64,000 nucleotides of DNA from Pseudonocardiales bacterium (GTDB lineage: Bacteria > Actinomycetota > Actinomycetes > Mycobacteriales > Jatrophihabitantaceae), in assembly GCA_030840295.1 (NCBI GenBank), contig JAVEET010000108.1, positions 45,923-109,922 of the forward strand, written 5' to 3'. This document shows, piece by piece, positions 38,328-48,246 of the stretch. A program made the position numbers and the translations under genes. Every line of letters begins with the position of its first letter. The first letter of the stretch is position 1. The notes below the pieces were generated by a model. It was not told the DNA's origin. It saw only the letters and a program-made list of their open reading frames with translations, and did no database searches.

Positions 38328-39844
38328 GCCGCTGCTCCGGCGTCGAGGCCTGACGCGGCACGCATGATCGAGTTCTCGTCGGCCTCGTCGCGCGACAGCT
38401 CCGCGGTGAGCCGGCCCTCGTGCAGCACCAGTACCCGGTCAGCCATCCCCAGCACCTCGGGCAATTCCGAGGAGATCATCAGAATCGCCATTCCCTCAGC
38501 CACCAATCCGTCAAGGATGCGGTGCACCTCTGCCTTGGTTCCGACGTCGATTCCCCGGGTCGGTTCGTCGATGATCAGCAGCGTCGGCCGTCGCGCCAAC
38601 CACTTACCGAGCACGGCCTTTTGCTGATTGCCACCGGACAGGGTCGATACCGGGTTCTTCAGGCGACTGAACTTCAGTTGCAGCCGCTCAGCCCAGGTCA
38701 GGGCGATGGCGCCCTCACTGGCACGGCGGATGATGCCGAATTTGCTCAGCCTTCCCAGGGATGCCAGCGCGATGTTCTGGTCCAGACCCAGCTCCATCAC
38801 CAAACCCTGCTGGCGCCGGTCCTCCGGAACCAAGGCCATTCCGGCAGCCATCGAGGCCTGTGGGGATCCGTTGGACAGTTCGGTTCCGGAGATTCGGACG
38901 ACGCCGGAGCTACGGCGGTCGATGCCGAAGATCGCCCGGGCAACTTCGCTTCGCCCGGCACCGACCAAACCTGCCAACGCCACGATCTCGCCGCGCCTGA
39001 CCTCGAAGGAGATGTCGCTGAACACCCCTTCCCGGTTTAGATTTTCCACCTGCAGGATCACCTCGCCCGGCACGGTCTCGGTCTTGGGGAACAGCGTGTC
39101 CAGGTCGCGGCCGACCATCGATCGAATGATGTCGTCCACCGTGAGGTCCTCGATAGCAGCGGTACGGACGTAGCGACCATCGCGCATGATGGTCACGCGT
39201 TGACAGCTGGCGAAGACTTCCTCGAGGCGGTGCGATATGAACAGCACCGCCGCGCCCTGGTTCCGCAGGGTGCGCATCACCTCGAACAGTCGTTCGACCT
39301 CGACACCGGTGAGAGCCGCGGTCGGTTCGTCCATCACCAGCACCTTCGCCTCCAGCGAGAGGGCCTTGGCAATCTCGACGATCTGCTGATCGGCCACCGA
39401 CAGGCCCCGAGCGAGGCGGTCCGGATCAAGGGCGACCCCGAGCTGAGCGAATACCGCCTCAGCGTCCTTGCGCATCCGCGCTCGATCGATGCGGCGTCCA
39501 GCGGCCAGCGGCTGACGCCCCATGTAGATGTTCTCCGCGACGCTCAGGTCGGGAAACAGCGTGGGCTCCTGATAGATGATCGAGATGCCCACGGCGCGCG
39601 AGGATGCCGGACCGTGCAGGGTCAACGGTTGGCCGCCGACCTCGAGCACCCCGGAATCCGGACGGTGCACGCCGGCGAGGATCTTGACGAGGGTCGACTT
39701 TCCGGCACCGTTCTCGCCCAGCAGGGCATGAGCCTCTCCGGCGTACAGAGTTATCGATCCCTCGGTGAGGGCCTGTACCGCTCCGAAGCTCTTGGTCGCT
39801 TTGGCCAGAACGAGCAAAGGGGCTTGCGGTTGTTCGGCGACCAC
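38324..39844 (-). CDS. rhaT: Rhamnose ABC transporter ATPase (two ABC domains)
   Basis: I start at GTG 39844 because GGGAGGGA lies 6 bases upstream. The ATG at 39886 would leave almost no leader after the predicted promoter. The product has 506 residues and two ABC domains in tandem, as in RbsA. The first has Walker [10 protein letters not shown] and Walker [12 protein letters not shown]. The second has a degenerate Walker [16 protein letters not shown], then [15 protein letters not shown] and [14 protein letters not shown]. It powers sugar uptake. It is the first gene of the rhamnose operon, which runs on to rhaB. Confidence 0.92.
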   Translation of the reverse strand: MVAEQPQAPLLVLAKATKSFGAVQALTEGSITLYAGEAHALLGENGAGKSTLVKILAGVHRPDSGVLEVGGQPLTLHGPASSRAVGISIIYQEPTLFPDLSVAENIYMGRQPLAAGRRIDRARMRKDAEAVFAQLGVALDPDRLARGLSVADQQIVEIAKALSLEAKVLVMDEPTAALTGVEVERLFEVMRTLRNQGAAVLFISHRLEEVFASCQRVTIMRDGRYVRTAAIEDLTVDDIIRSMVGRDLDTLFPKTETVPGEVILQVENLNREGVFSDISFEVRRGEIVALAGLVGAGRSEVARAIFGIDRRSSGVVRISGTELSNGSPQASMAAGMALVPEDRRQQGLVMELGLDQNIALASLGRLSKFGIIRRASEGAIALTWAERLQLKFSRLKNPVSTLSGGNQQKAVLGKWLARRPTLLIIDEPTRGIDVGTKAEVHRILDGLVAEGMAILMISSELPEVLGMADRVLVLHEGRLTAELSRDEADENSIMRAASGLDAGAAA

Positions 39845-39871
39845 TGGCTCTTCCCTCCCGGACTTGACGGC

Positions 39872-39887
39872 AATGAAACCTTTCATT
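39872..39887. promoter_or_regulatory. Candidate LacI operator in the rhaT leader
   Basis: AATGAAACCTTTCATT is an inverted repeat with 7-base arms, placed 13 bases downstream of the predicted -10 box. A second small inverted repeat, CTTTCCAGAAAG, lies at 39892-39903 over the start point. The site shares AATGAAAnCTTTCA with 53691-53706. The divergent LacI gene is 180 bases away. Confidence 0.7.
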
Positions 39888-39900
39888 CCGTCTTTCCAGA

Positions 39901-39929
39901 AAGGTAGAGTGCCACCAGTCCCATGTCAA
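39901..39929 (-). promoter_or_regulatory. Sigma-70-type promoter of the rhamnose operon
   Basis: On the minus strand a perfect TTGACA (39929-39924) is followed after 17 bases by TACCTT (39906-39901). Transcription would start near 39894, just before the palindrome, which fits repression by the divergent LacI protein. Confidence 0.75.
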
Positions 39930-40068
39930 CGGTTGGTTTCCATCCCGTTACAAAGGTACGGCGCGACAGCGACGAACTTTGGCAAGGGGCGGCAGGTGTC
40001 GGATATTTCGCTACAGTGAGCCCAGCTATGAAACGATGCAGTCCCCGCGACTCTCATCTGGAGGCACC

Positions 40069-41097
40069 TTGACCCGGCCGGGTGTCAGCGTGACGAATGT
40101 CGCTGCCTATGCGGGCGTGTCGCTCGGGACCGTGTCGAATGTCCTCAACCGGCCTGAGAGAGTCTCTCCCGCGACTCGTGCGCGCGTGCTGCAGGCAATC
40201 GAAGAGCTGGGGTTCGTCAGGAACGAGGCAGCTCGCCAACTGCGCGCCGGTCGGAGCCGGACCATCGGCCTGATCGTGCTCGATACCGGCAACCCCTTCT
40301 TCACCGACCTGGCAGGCGGCGTCGAGAAGGCCGCCTCGGAGAACGGCTTGTCGCTGGTGTTGTGCAACAGCGATGAGAAGTCCGACCGCGAAGCGCATTA
40401 CCTCTCGCTACTGGAGGAGCAGCGAGCGTTCGGGATCCTCCTCGCACCCGGGGTCGAGCTCCCAGCGCGGGTTGATGAGATCCGGAGCCGCGGGACGCCC
40501 ATCGTGTTGGTGGACCGCGGGTCCTCGCGCACCCAGTGTTCGGTCTCCGTCGATGACTTCGTCGGAGGGCAACTTGCCATAGACCATCTGCTGGAACGTG
40601 GTCATCGCCGTATCGCGTTCGTCGGTGGACCACTAGGCCTCAACCAGGTGGCCGATCGGCTACGGGGTGCTCGGGAAGCCCTGCAGCGTCGGGGCGCCGG
40701 TGCTGAGGACATCACGGTCGTCGAGACCGAAGCCCTGACCTTCGCATCGGGACGAGACGCCGGTGAGCGCATCGCCGGTCTGTCAGTTCGGCGCAGACCG
40801 ACCGCGGTGTTCTGTGCGAACGACCTGCTTGCCTTCGGCGTGCTCCAGGTGATGACCAAGCAGAACCTGGCCGTTCCCGGGGACGTCGCCATCGTCGGGT
40901 ATGACGACATCGACTTCGCCGCAGCAGCCGCCGTGCCGCTGACCTCGGTTCGTCAGCCACGTACCCAGCTCGGTCAGACCGCGACCGAGTTGCTGATCGA
41001 AGAAGCCACCGACAGCACCACCCACAAACACCGTCAGGTCGTCTTCTCCCCGGAACTGGTGGTGCGGGAGTCCAGCGCGCGCAAGCGCTCCCGCTGA
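40069..41097 (+). CDS. LacI-family transcriptional regulator
   Basis: I prefer the TTG start at 40069 because GGAGG lies 4 bases upstream, giving 342 residues. An ATG at 40036 is the alternative. The N-terminal helix-turn-helix is VTNVAAYAGVSLGTVSNVLN, and the hinge helix region is NEAARQLRAGRSRTIGL. The effector domain has DTGNPFFTDLAGGVEKAA, HRRIAFVGGPLGLNQVADRL and DIDFAAAAAVPLTSVRQPR. It lies between the rhamnose operon and the rhamnosidase genes. Two matching palindromes at 39872 and 53691 suggest it represses both. The effector is probably rhamnose or a pathway intermediate. Its stop codon directly abuts the stop of the convergent rhamnosidase. Confidence 0.92.
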   Translation: MTRPGVSVTNVAAYAGVSLGTVSNVLNRPERVSPATRARVLQAIEELGFVRNEAARQLRAGRSRTIGLIVLDTGNPFFTDLAGGVEKAASENGLSLVLCNSDEKSDREAHYLSLLEEQRAFGILLAPGVELPARVDEIRSRGTPIVLVDRGSSRTQCSVSVDDFVGGQLAIDHLLERGHRRIAFVGGPLGLNQVADRLRGAREALQRRGAGAEDITVVETEALTFASGRDAGERIAGLSVRRRPTAVFCANDLLAFGVLQVMTKQNLAVPGDVAIVGYDDIDFAAAAAVPLTSVRQPRTQLGQTATELLIEEATDSTTHKHRQVVFSPELVVRESSARKRSR

Positions 41098-44000
41098 TCA
41101 GCTCCAGCCGACGTCGTCCAGTTCGAAGTCACCGGACCACGGCGAGAACGTGGTGCCCAGTGCGTGGAAACCCACCTCGACCTTGCTCACCGCAGCCGCG
41201 CCCGGCCAGCCGGTGAGGTCGAGCGAGAGCGTGCTCCAGGAGTCCGGCGACACTGCGAAGCTCTTCGTCAGGGTGCTCCCGCCACTACCGGTCAGCGTCA
41301 CGGAGGCTTCATAACCGGTGGCACCGGGGACTCCGCCGTAACAGTCGAATCGTAGGTGGAAGCTGGACGCGCCCGATAGGTCGGTCGGCTGACTGGGGCT
41401 GACCGACGCGCTGCGGATCGTCGTCGCGGCAACACCGCCGGTGGAAACCTGTAGGCAGCCGCCGGACACGCAACTGCCCGGTCTGTTCGCGAACGACGTG
41501 ACCTGAGCGACACCCGACGCGTTGGCGCCTGGCTGCCAGCCCATCGTGCCGCTGTCGAAGCTGTAGCCGGACGGTTCAACGGTCACGTTCACGGTGTCGG
41601 TTGCGGTGATCCCGTCACCGGCCGATGCGGTCACCGTGACGGGATAGCTTCCGGGCTTCGTCGATGCCGGCACCCCGATCGTGGCCTTCACCGTCCGCGA
41701 CACCGGATGGCCGTCGCTGTCGAGCGTGATGGGCTGATCCGCGGGTGTCACCGTCCAGCCGCTGGGAACCGCCGTCGACACCGTCGCGGCAAGCCTGCCT
41801 TGAGCGATACCACTCACCGACTCCTGCACAGGCACGCTTCCACCCGCCAGCGTCGATGCGGTTGTCGAGGTTGCAACGACCGAGACGGAGGTTGGCACCG
41901 GCGAGGTTCGCACGCTCTGCAGCGTATGGCTGCCGCCGCCGACGCCGCTGACGTAGACGTAGCTGCCGTCGCTGCTGGCGGTCGACCGCCCGACGGGACG
42001 CTGACCGTCCCACACCGTCCGGCCGTCGAGTTTCACGACTACCCGCGCGCCGTTCGTTGGAACCGCGAGGCGTCCGGTGCTCTCCCGCGGGGCCGCGGTG
42101 TGCAGGGTGAACCCGGACTGGGCCGCCTGCCACGACGCGGTGATCGGACCGTTGGGGGTCGGGACCACTCCTTGCGACCAGGTCAGGTCACCGGGATGCG
42201 GGATCACGTCGTAACTGCGATAGCCGCCGGAGGTAGGCGTAACTCCCAGCACCTGATTGGTCAGTGCGACGGTCGGCGCAGCTGCCCAGCCGTGCGCGAG
42301 ACTCGTGAACTGGGCAATTGACGGGTCACCGCTGGTGTTGAGCTTTTCCCAGTACGTACCGCCCGGATCCTGATTGAGCTGATATCCCCAGTAGGTCTGC
42401 AGCAACTGCTCGGCTTGCAGCTGGCTGGTTGAACTGCCGGTGAGTCGAGCTTCGGCTTCGAAGCCACTGGGCAACGGCTCGTAGGTCGAGGGCATCGATG
42501 CCCCGTCCGCCGACGGGGAGACGGTCAGCGATCCGTAGCTGCTCCAGTTGTTCTTGCGCAGGTATGCCAGGGCTTGGCTGGACTGTTGCGGGGTGGCGAC
42601 GCCGGTCAGAACAGCCGTCGCGTTGGCGTCCTGCGGGTAGGCGGCCGGGATCTCGCGCGAGAGTCGGTACGCACCGACCGACGAATCCCACAGCTGGGCG
42701 TTGATTGCGGTGGTGAGTGTGCTCGCTCGGGTCAGGTACGTGCTGCGGCTGGCAGCATCACCACGGACGCCGGCCATCGTTGCCATCTCGTTCAGGTTCC
42801 GGACGTAGAGCGCGTTGACGTACGTCTCGTGTCCGCAGTCGCTGTACCCATAGTGTCCGCACGATCCGACCGAACCGAACGCGATCAGACCCTGCGGGTC
42901 CTGTGCACGCACCGACTCCAGCCATGCCGTCGCTTTCGTAAGCGCCGCCCAGTTCGCGTCTAGGTAGTGCCGGTCGCCGGTGTAGAGCCAGTGCTGGTAC
43001 TGGTTGTAGACGAACCAGGTGACGTACTCCCCGTAGGTGCGGATCTCGTCGTAGTTGTGCTGTCCCACCAGACTCTCAGCCGGCATGTAGCCGTCGGGGA
43101 GTTGCTGTGCGGCCAGCGAGCTGAGCGAGTTGTCAACGGCACTGACATCGTTGGTGCTGAGATAGGTGACCGGTGCCTGGACCGCGAGGTCACCCTGCCA
43201 CACCACCCGATCACGCTTGGCACCGTCGAGAATTACTTCCTTGTTGGGGTCGGCGTGCGGGATCTGAGCGTCGGAGTGATCTGCCTCGCCGCTAGTGTAC
43301 GGCCAGCTCTTGGCTGTGTCGGACATCCAGGTGTCCATTTGCACGGTGTACGCGCCGGCGTACCAGAGCTTGTTCAACTCGTTGTTGCTGCTGAGGAACC
43401 AGCCCTGGTAGTCGGCAGGTTTGCTTTGCTGCGGTGCGGCCTGAAAGTCCAGCGACATGTCGTTGAGAGTCACCGACCCGGCGCCGTCGAGAAAGATCGT
43501 CGCATAGCGGAATCCACCGCGAGGTTGTGAATCCTTGACCGTTGCCGGCAAAGCTTTGCCGGCCACCGGTAGCAGGTGGCTGTCGGAGTCGTACGTGTAG
43601 GCCACGCCCGGGTAGCCGTTCCAGATGTTGGCCGTGTCGCAGCCGGGTGCGTAGGCGGCCTCGCCATTGTTCTGTGTCGGGTTCAACGCCATTGCAGCCT
43701 TGGACTCGCTGAAGCAGACATGCAGTTTGGGCGCCGGGGTCGAGGTCGAAGCTACCCGCAGCGAAATCTCACCGCCGACTTCCTTGCCGAAGTCCACGGT
43801 GAGCAGCGGTGACGCGGAGACCGGGCCGGTGCCGACCAGGCGCACCGTGCCTTTGCCGCCGAGCACAGCTTTCGGGTCACCGACGATCGAGCCGCCCCGT
43901 GCCACGGCGGACAGCACGGACACCGGTCGCACGGTGTGCGTGGGCGGTGCCAGCACATAGTTGCGCCAATCGCCTGGTGCCGGTTTGTAGCTCGAGTTCG

Positions 44001-44187
44001 ACCACGGATTCTCGTCGTTATGAGCACCGCCGTGCTGATTGCCTTGAGGTCCGGGAGCATACGAACCGGCGGGCATCGCTTGGGCACTGGCGGTGCAGAC
44101 CGCCAGCAGCGCCGCCACCGTCGCGGCGACCGCTCGAACTGGGTGCCGCAGGCGCCGGCCACGAGTCGGCTGCTGAAGGGCTACCAT
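41098..44187 (-). CDS. Secreted GH78 alpha-L-rhamnosidase with C-terminal beta modules
   Basis: The 1029-residue protein starts MVALQQPTRGRRLRHPVRAV with a Sec signal ending near ASAQAMP. The N-terminal beta domain has TVDFGKEVGGEISLRV near 130. The (alpha/alpha)6 catalytic domain shows VILDGAKRDRVVWQGDL near 315 and GTYWEKLNTSG near 620, followed by SLAHGWAAAPTVAL. The acidic residues in these motifs are the likely catalytic pair. A NEW3-like beta domain (about 760-880) and a final jelly-roll-like domain (YSFDSGTMGWQPGAN onwards) follow. It removes terminal rhamnose from glycosides or polysaccharides outside the cell. A 76-base gap with a possible internal promoter separates it from the upstream GH78 gene. 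Confidence 0.9.
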   Translation of the reverse strand: MVALQQPTRGRRLRHPVRAVAATVAALLAVCTASAQAMPAGSYAPGPQGNQHGGAHNDENPWSNSSYKPAPGDWRNYVLAPPTHTVRPVSVLSAVARGGSIVGDPKAVLGGKGTVRLVGTGPVSASPLLTVDFGKEVGGEISLRVASTSTPAPKLHVCFSESKAAMALNPTQNNGEAAYAPGCDTANIWNGYPGVAYTYDSDSHLLPVAGKALPATVKDSQPRGGFRYATIFLDGAGSVTLNDMSLDFQAAPQQSKPADYQGWFLSSNNELNKLWYAGAYTVQMDTWMSDTAKSWPYTSGEADHSDAQIPHADPNKEVILDGAKRDRVVWQGDLAVQAPVTYLSTNDVSAVDNSLSSLAAQQLPDGYMPAESLVGQHNYDEIRTYGEYVTWFVYNQYQHWLYTGDRHYLDANWAALTKATAWLESVRAQDPQGLIAFGSVGSCGHYGYSDCGHETYVNALYVRNLNEMATMAGVRGDAASRSTYLTRASTLTTAINAQLWDSSVGAYRLSREIPAAYPQDANATAVLTGVATPQQSSQALAYLRKNNWSSYGSLTVSPSADGASMPSTYEPLPSGFEAEARLTGSSTSQLQAEQLLQTYWGYQLNQDPGGTYWEKLNTSGDPSIAQFTSLAHGWAAAPTVALTNQVLGVTPTSGGYRSYDVIPHPGDLTWSQGVVPTPNGPITASWQAAQSGFTLHTAAPRESTGRLAVPTNGARVVVKLDGRTVWDGQRPVGRSTASSDGSYVYVSGVGGGSHTLQSVRTSPVPTSVSVVATSTTASTLAGGSVPVQESVSGIAQGRLAATVSTAVPSGWTVTPADQPITLDSDGHPVSRTVKATIGVPASTKPGSYPVTVTASAGDGITATDTVNVTVEPSGYSFDSGTMGWQPGANASGVAQVTSFANRPGSCVSGGCLQVSTGGVAATTIRSASVSPSQPTDLSGASSFHLRFDCYGGVPGATGYEASVTLTGSGGSTLTKSFAVSPDSWSTLSLDLTGWPGAAAVSKVEVGFHALGTTFSPWSGDFELDDVGWS

Positions 44188-44263
44188 GCCATTTTCCCCT
44201 TTGGGTGTATAGATTTTCTCATGTCGGATCCTTCATCGTCCTAGGTCTGGGCCGTTCCGAGGT

Positions 44264-47200
44264 CTACGGAGTGAGTTCGGCAACGCGACTGAAGCTGCCG
44301 TCCTGCGTCGCCGTGATCACAACACGCAGCTGACTGGTCGTGACGCTCGAGCTGAACGGGATCCAGCGGGAGGACGCAGTGTTGCCGGTGATGACCGCCT
44401 GCGTCGCCCATTGCGCGCCGTCCCAGGTCTGCACGGTGAAGTCGGTGGGGACCCCGTCGGGGTTCGACGCGAAGCCGACTCCGTGCAGCGCGACGGCCGT
44501 CGGTGCAGTGACGGTCAGGATGTCCGGAGACACGCCTTGGGTGTCGTCGTTACAGAACGTGGCCAGGTTCTGGTCGATGGCATTCGCGGCGACGTAGGTT
44601 CGGGTGGCGCCGTTGACGACGTTGGGCGCATGGACGCTTGACGCCGCGGCCGTGGTGCCGACCGGCCAACTGCCGAACACCACCACCTCGACAGTGTCGT
44701 GCGCGATCGTTCCGTTTGGTGCCGTCACGGTCACCGACACCGGGTAGGTCCCGCCGGAAACTCCGGTGGGCACCGCGATGTGCACCGTGGCCAAGGTGGC
44801 CGTGTCGGTGGCGGACAGCGGCACCGTCGAGGGACTCGCCGACGCCGTCCAACCGGCCGGCACCTCAGCCGACAGCCGTGCCGAACCACTGCCGGTGGAG
44901 TGACCTTCGACGAGGACGTTGACGTCGCCGCTACGGCCCGGGGTGATCGGGTCCGGGTTGCCGGTCGACGTGATTCTGAGCGCCGTCACGGGCTTGTGCG
45001 GCGCCGTGACGGTGAACTGGTAGTCACCCGAGCCGGCGGTCAGCCGCAGCGAGTCACCGGTTGACTGACCCACGCTGAGCCCGGCATCGTCGGCGGCCGG
45101 GTGGCCCTCGGCCCACACGGTGCGACCGCCTTCGCGGACCGTCGATCCAGTCCCGCCGAGCAACGGCAGGTCGATCGTCGCTGTGCTGCCGACCGGGACG
45201 ACTGCGTGGTAGGTGAGCGTGCTCCCCGATCGCTGCCACGAACTGACAATGGTTCCGCGCACGGTCTGCTGTGACCCGCTCACGTGGGTGAGGTCACCCA
45301 CCACGCTCGGCGCGAGGGTGAATGTGCGCCAACCGGCCGTTCCCGGCTGGATGCCGGCGAGTTGCTGGTAATACCACTGACCGATCGACCCGGCGAGGCC
45401 GATGTGGTCCTTGGACGAAGTGCCGTCCGGGGACGAGGAGTTGTTCCACTTCTCCCAGATCGTCCCGGGGCCGTTGCCGACCATGTAGCCGAAGCTCGGA
45501 TAGTCGGTGCGTTCGGCGACGGCCAGCGCGATGTCGTTGCGGTGGTACTTGGCCAGTGCCTGGTAGACGTACGTCGTCCCGACGAAGCCGGTGGTGACGT
45601 GGTTGTCGTGCGCTGCGATGTCCTTGACCAGCTTGCCGAGCACGGCCTGCTCGTGTCCGGCCGGAACGATCCCGAGTGCCAAGGGCATCGCGTACGCCAG
45701 TTGGGTGTTCGGCGAGTAGGTGTCGGTGTCGGCGTTGAAGTACTTCGCGGTGAACCCGGCGGCGATCGCGTCGGCGAGTTGGGTGTACCTGGTGGCGTCC
45801 GCGCTCTGGCCGAGTACCTGCGCCATGTTCGCGAGCAGTCGGCTGTCGATCAAATAGAACAGCGTTTGGAAGTAGACGTGCGGAGTGCTCACCGTCGACA
45901 GCCAGTCATCGCCCCATGAGCCGGGTGAGTTCGTCACGATGTGCTGGCTGTCGCTGATCGTGCCGAGGTAGTCGACCCAACCCTTGACGTCGGCGTAGTT
46001 GTCCTGCACCACGCTGGTGTCGCCGTATTGGGTGTAGCTGTCCCAGACCACCTGCGGGTAGGCGGTGCCCCAGGCGGGATCTGTGTAGAACCGGTTACCC
46101 TCGCCCTGGTCCGGCGAGACCGACGGCACGCTGCCGTCGCTGTTGATGCTGGTGCGGATGTCGCCGAGCCACTTCGAGTACAGCGACTGCATGTCCAGGT
46201 TCGCCATCGCCTCGGCGTCGCTGTCACCGGCGTCGCCGAGCCAGCCCCGCTTCTCGCGGGTCGGGCAGTCCAGCGGCATGCCCTGCAGGTCGTTGAGCTG
46301 GGTCTGCAGCAGCGCGCCTTGGATCTGGTTGAGCAGCGCGTTGGACGTGTTGAACGAACCGGCGTTGGCGACGTCGCTGTGGATGACGTCGGCGACGACG
46401 CTCAGCTGGGTTCCAGCGGGCAGCCCCGTCACCTCGGCGTAGCGGAAACCGGCGTAGTTGAAGTTCGGCGTCCAGATCTGCGTTCCCGAGCCGTCGAAGG
46501 TGTACCTGTCCTGCTGGCGCGTCGGATCCGAGGACGAGAAGCTGATGTTCGCCGTCGAGACACGTCCGTTCTGGTCGAGCAGTTCGCCCTTGTTGATAAC
46601 CGCTGTTGTCCCGGCCGGCGCGTTCGCGCGCAGCGTCACCTGGCCTACGTAGTTCTGGCCGAAGTCGTAAACGGTCGTGCCGTCCTTGGCCGTCGTGGTC
46701 ACCGTCGGCGCGAGCGTCTTCACGATCCGGGTCGGCGGTGTCGTGTCGGCCTCGAGGTGGGTGAGGCCGAACGTGACGGCGGGGTCCGCGCCGTAGACGC
46801 CAAGCTCGGCGAGCCGGAACGTGCACGAGGTGCCGCGGCAGGCGAGCTTGTTCGCGGTGACACGCACGTACCGTCCGCTGCCGTCCGTCGTGAACGAGAC
46901 CGGCGTGGTGCCCGGGTTGGGCTGATCAGTGGCGGTGCGGTCGACGAGCGGGGTGGATGCGGTGAAGGTCGGATCGTTACTGACCTGCACCGTGTACTGG
47001 ACCGGGAATCCCGCGCCCGGGAAGTCACCGGCGGGGTCGTTCGTCGGATGGGCGGGAAACAGGGTGATCCTCTTCACGGCCTGGCTGCTGCCGAGATCGA
47101 CCTGCACCCACTTGGTGTGGTCGGCACCGGTCTCGATCGCCGAGTGATAGCCCTCGCTCTGGTCGGTGGACATGTCGATGCCGTCGACGAGTGCAGCGCG

Positions 47201-48220
47201 GGACCAGCCGCTGGATTCGATCTGGTCGGCAGCCGTGACGGGCTTTCCGAGCGCCAAGCTGGTCGGCTGTGATGCCTGCGCATAGACCGGGACCGGAGCC
47301 CAGGAACTGTCGTCGAGGGCCGCGGCGTCCCAGCCCGCGATCTCCTTGCGGGCGTCCCAGCTCTCGCCGTAGTAGAAGTCGTCGTGCGTCACCGGACCGG
47401 CGGCGCTGCGCCATTGATCATCGGTGGAGATGGTGGTGTGCGTGCCGTCTGAGAAGGTGATCTCGAGCTGGGCGATGAACGTCGGCTCCCCGGCGAACTG
47501 ACCCTGCCCGACCATGACTGCCAGCGCGTTCTGGCCGCGGCGCAGTTGATCGGTGACGTCGTAGGCCCGGTAGACGACACGCTTGGCATAGTCGGTCACG
47601 TTGGAATTGAGGACCTGCTTCGGGTCGATGATCGCGCCGTTGAGGTGCGGCTCGACAAGCCCCTGCGCGCCGAGGTACAGCCTGGCGCGCGCCACCGTCT
47701 TCGGCAGGCTGAAGCTGCGCCGCAGCAGCGCCCCGTCCTTGGCCTGCAGCCACGAAGCGGACCAGTCCTGCACGCTCATCGGGCCCGCGTCGAACCGTTC
47801 GGCCTGCGACCACGCGGACTGTTGGCCCTGCCGGTTCCAGGTTCGAACCGTCCACTCGTAGGTGTGCTTAGCCTGCAGGGCAGGGCCGGCGTAGGCCACG
47901 CCGGACGACGCGGACGAGCGGACCTGCCCGGAGTCCCAGACCTGTGGCCGGCTGTCCTCGCGATCGCTGAGAACGTCAGACACCCTTACCTCATATGCGG
48001 TCTGGGCCTGCCCGCGACTTGAGTCGTTCGGCGCCCACGACAGCGTGGGATGCGCGGTGTCCACGAGTGCGTCGCTCGATTGTCCGGCGACCTTCAATGC
48101 TGAGGGAGCCTCGGCGGTGCCGCGGGGACGCGGATGAGCCGACGCCGTGGTCGCATTCGCTGCCAGGCCGGCGAGCACGAGTGCGGTGAGACCGACCGTC
48201 GCTGTGACCTTGCGTTTCAT
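44264..48220 (-). CDS. Large multidomain GH78 alpha-L-rhamnosidase
   Basis: The start MKRKVTATVGLTALVLAGLA gives a clean Sec signal behind AGGA. The ATG at 48250, overlapping the upstream stop as ATGA, is an alternative. The 1318 residues include an Ig/FN3-like domain, the Bac_rhamnosid N-domain (ARLYLGAQGLVEPHLNG), and an F5/8C-like module (PVTAADQIESSGWSRAALVD). The catalytic domain has LDCPTREKRGWLGDAGD and later TIWEKWNNSSSPDG. A NEW3-like domain and a C-terminal F5/8C module ending GSFSRVAELTP follow. This is the classical bacterial GH78 type, unlike its three neighbours. It may attack branched pectic or plant glycoside substrates. Confidence 0.92.
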   Translation of the reverse strand: MKRKVTATVGLTALVLAGLAANATTASAHPRPRGTAEAPSALKVAGQSSDALVDTAHPTLSWAPNDSSRGQAQTAYEVRVSDVLSDREDSRPQVWDSGQVRSSASSGVAYAGPALQAKHTYEWTVRTWNRQGQQSAWSQAERFDAGPMSVQDWSASWLQAKDGALLRRSFSLPKTVARARLYLGAQGLVEPHLNGAIIDPKQVLNSNVTDYAKRVVYRAYDVTDQLRRGQNALAVMVGQGQFAGEPTFIAQLEITFSDGTHTTISTDDQWRSAAGPVTHDDFYYGESWDARKEIAGWDAAALDDSSWAPVPVYAQASQPTSLALGKPVTAADQIESSGWSRAALVDGIDMSTDQSEGYHSAIETGADHTKWVQVDLGSSQAVKRITLFPAHPTNDPAGDFPGAGFPVQYTVQVSNDPTFTASTPLVDRTATDQPNPGTTPVSFTTDGSGRYVRVTANKLACRGTSCTFRLAELGVYGADPAVTFGLTHLEADTTPPTRIVKTLAPTVTTTAKDGTTVYDFGQNYVGQVTLRANAPAGTTAVINKGELLDQNGRVSTANISFSSSDPTRQQDRYTFDGSGTQIWTPNFNYAGFRYAEVTGLPAGTQLSVVADVIHSDVANAGSFNTSNALLNQIQGALLQTQLNDLQGMPLDCPTREKRGWLGDAGDSDAEAMANLDMQSLYSKWLGDIRTSINSDGSVPSVSPDQGEGNRFYTDPAWGTAYPQVVWDSYTQYGDTSVVQDNYADVKGWVDYLGTISDSQHIVTNSPGSWGDDWLSTVSTPHVYFQTLFYLIDSRLLANMAQVLGQSADATRYTQLADAIAAGFTAKYFNADTDTYSPNTQLAYAMPLALGIVPAGHEQAVLGKLVKDIAAHDNHVTTGFVGTTYVYQALAKYHRNDIALAVAERTDYPSFGYMVGNGPGTIWEKWNNSSSPDGTSSKDHIGLAGSIGQWYYQQLAGIQPGTAGWRTFTLAPSVVGDLTHVSGSQQTVRGTIVSSWQRSGSTLTYHAVVPVGSTATIDLPLLGGTGSTVREGGRTVWAEGHPAADDAGLSVGQSTGDSLRLTAGSGDYQFTVTAPHKPVTALRITSTGNPDPITPGRSGDVNVLVEGHSTGSGSARLSAEVPAGWTASASPSTVPLSATDTATLATVHIAVPTGVSGGTYPVSVTVTAPNGTIAHDTVEVVVFGSWPVGTTAAASSVHAPNVVNGATRTYVAANAIDQNLATFCNDDTQGVSPDILTVTAPTAVALHGVGFASNPDGVPTDFTVQTWDGAQWATQAVITGNTASSRWIPFSSSVTTSQLRVVITATQDGSFSRVAELTP

Positions 48221-48246
48221 GGCCGTCCTGCGTTCGAACGCCGCGC

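Noticed and set aside
45941..47272. Plus-strand 443-codon frame over the large GH78 gene
   Set aside because: Same reason: the minus strand carries REKRGWLGD and WEKWNN motifs.
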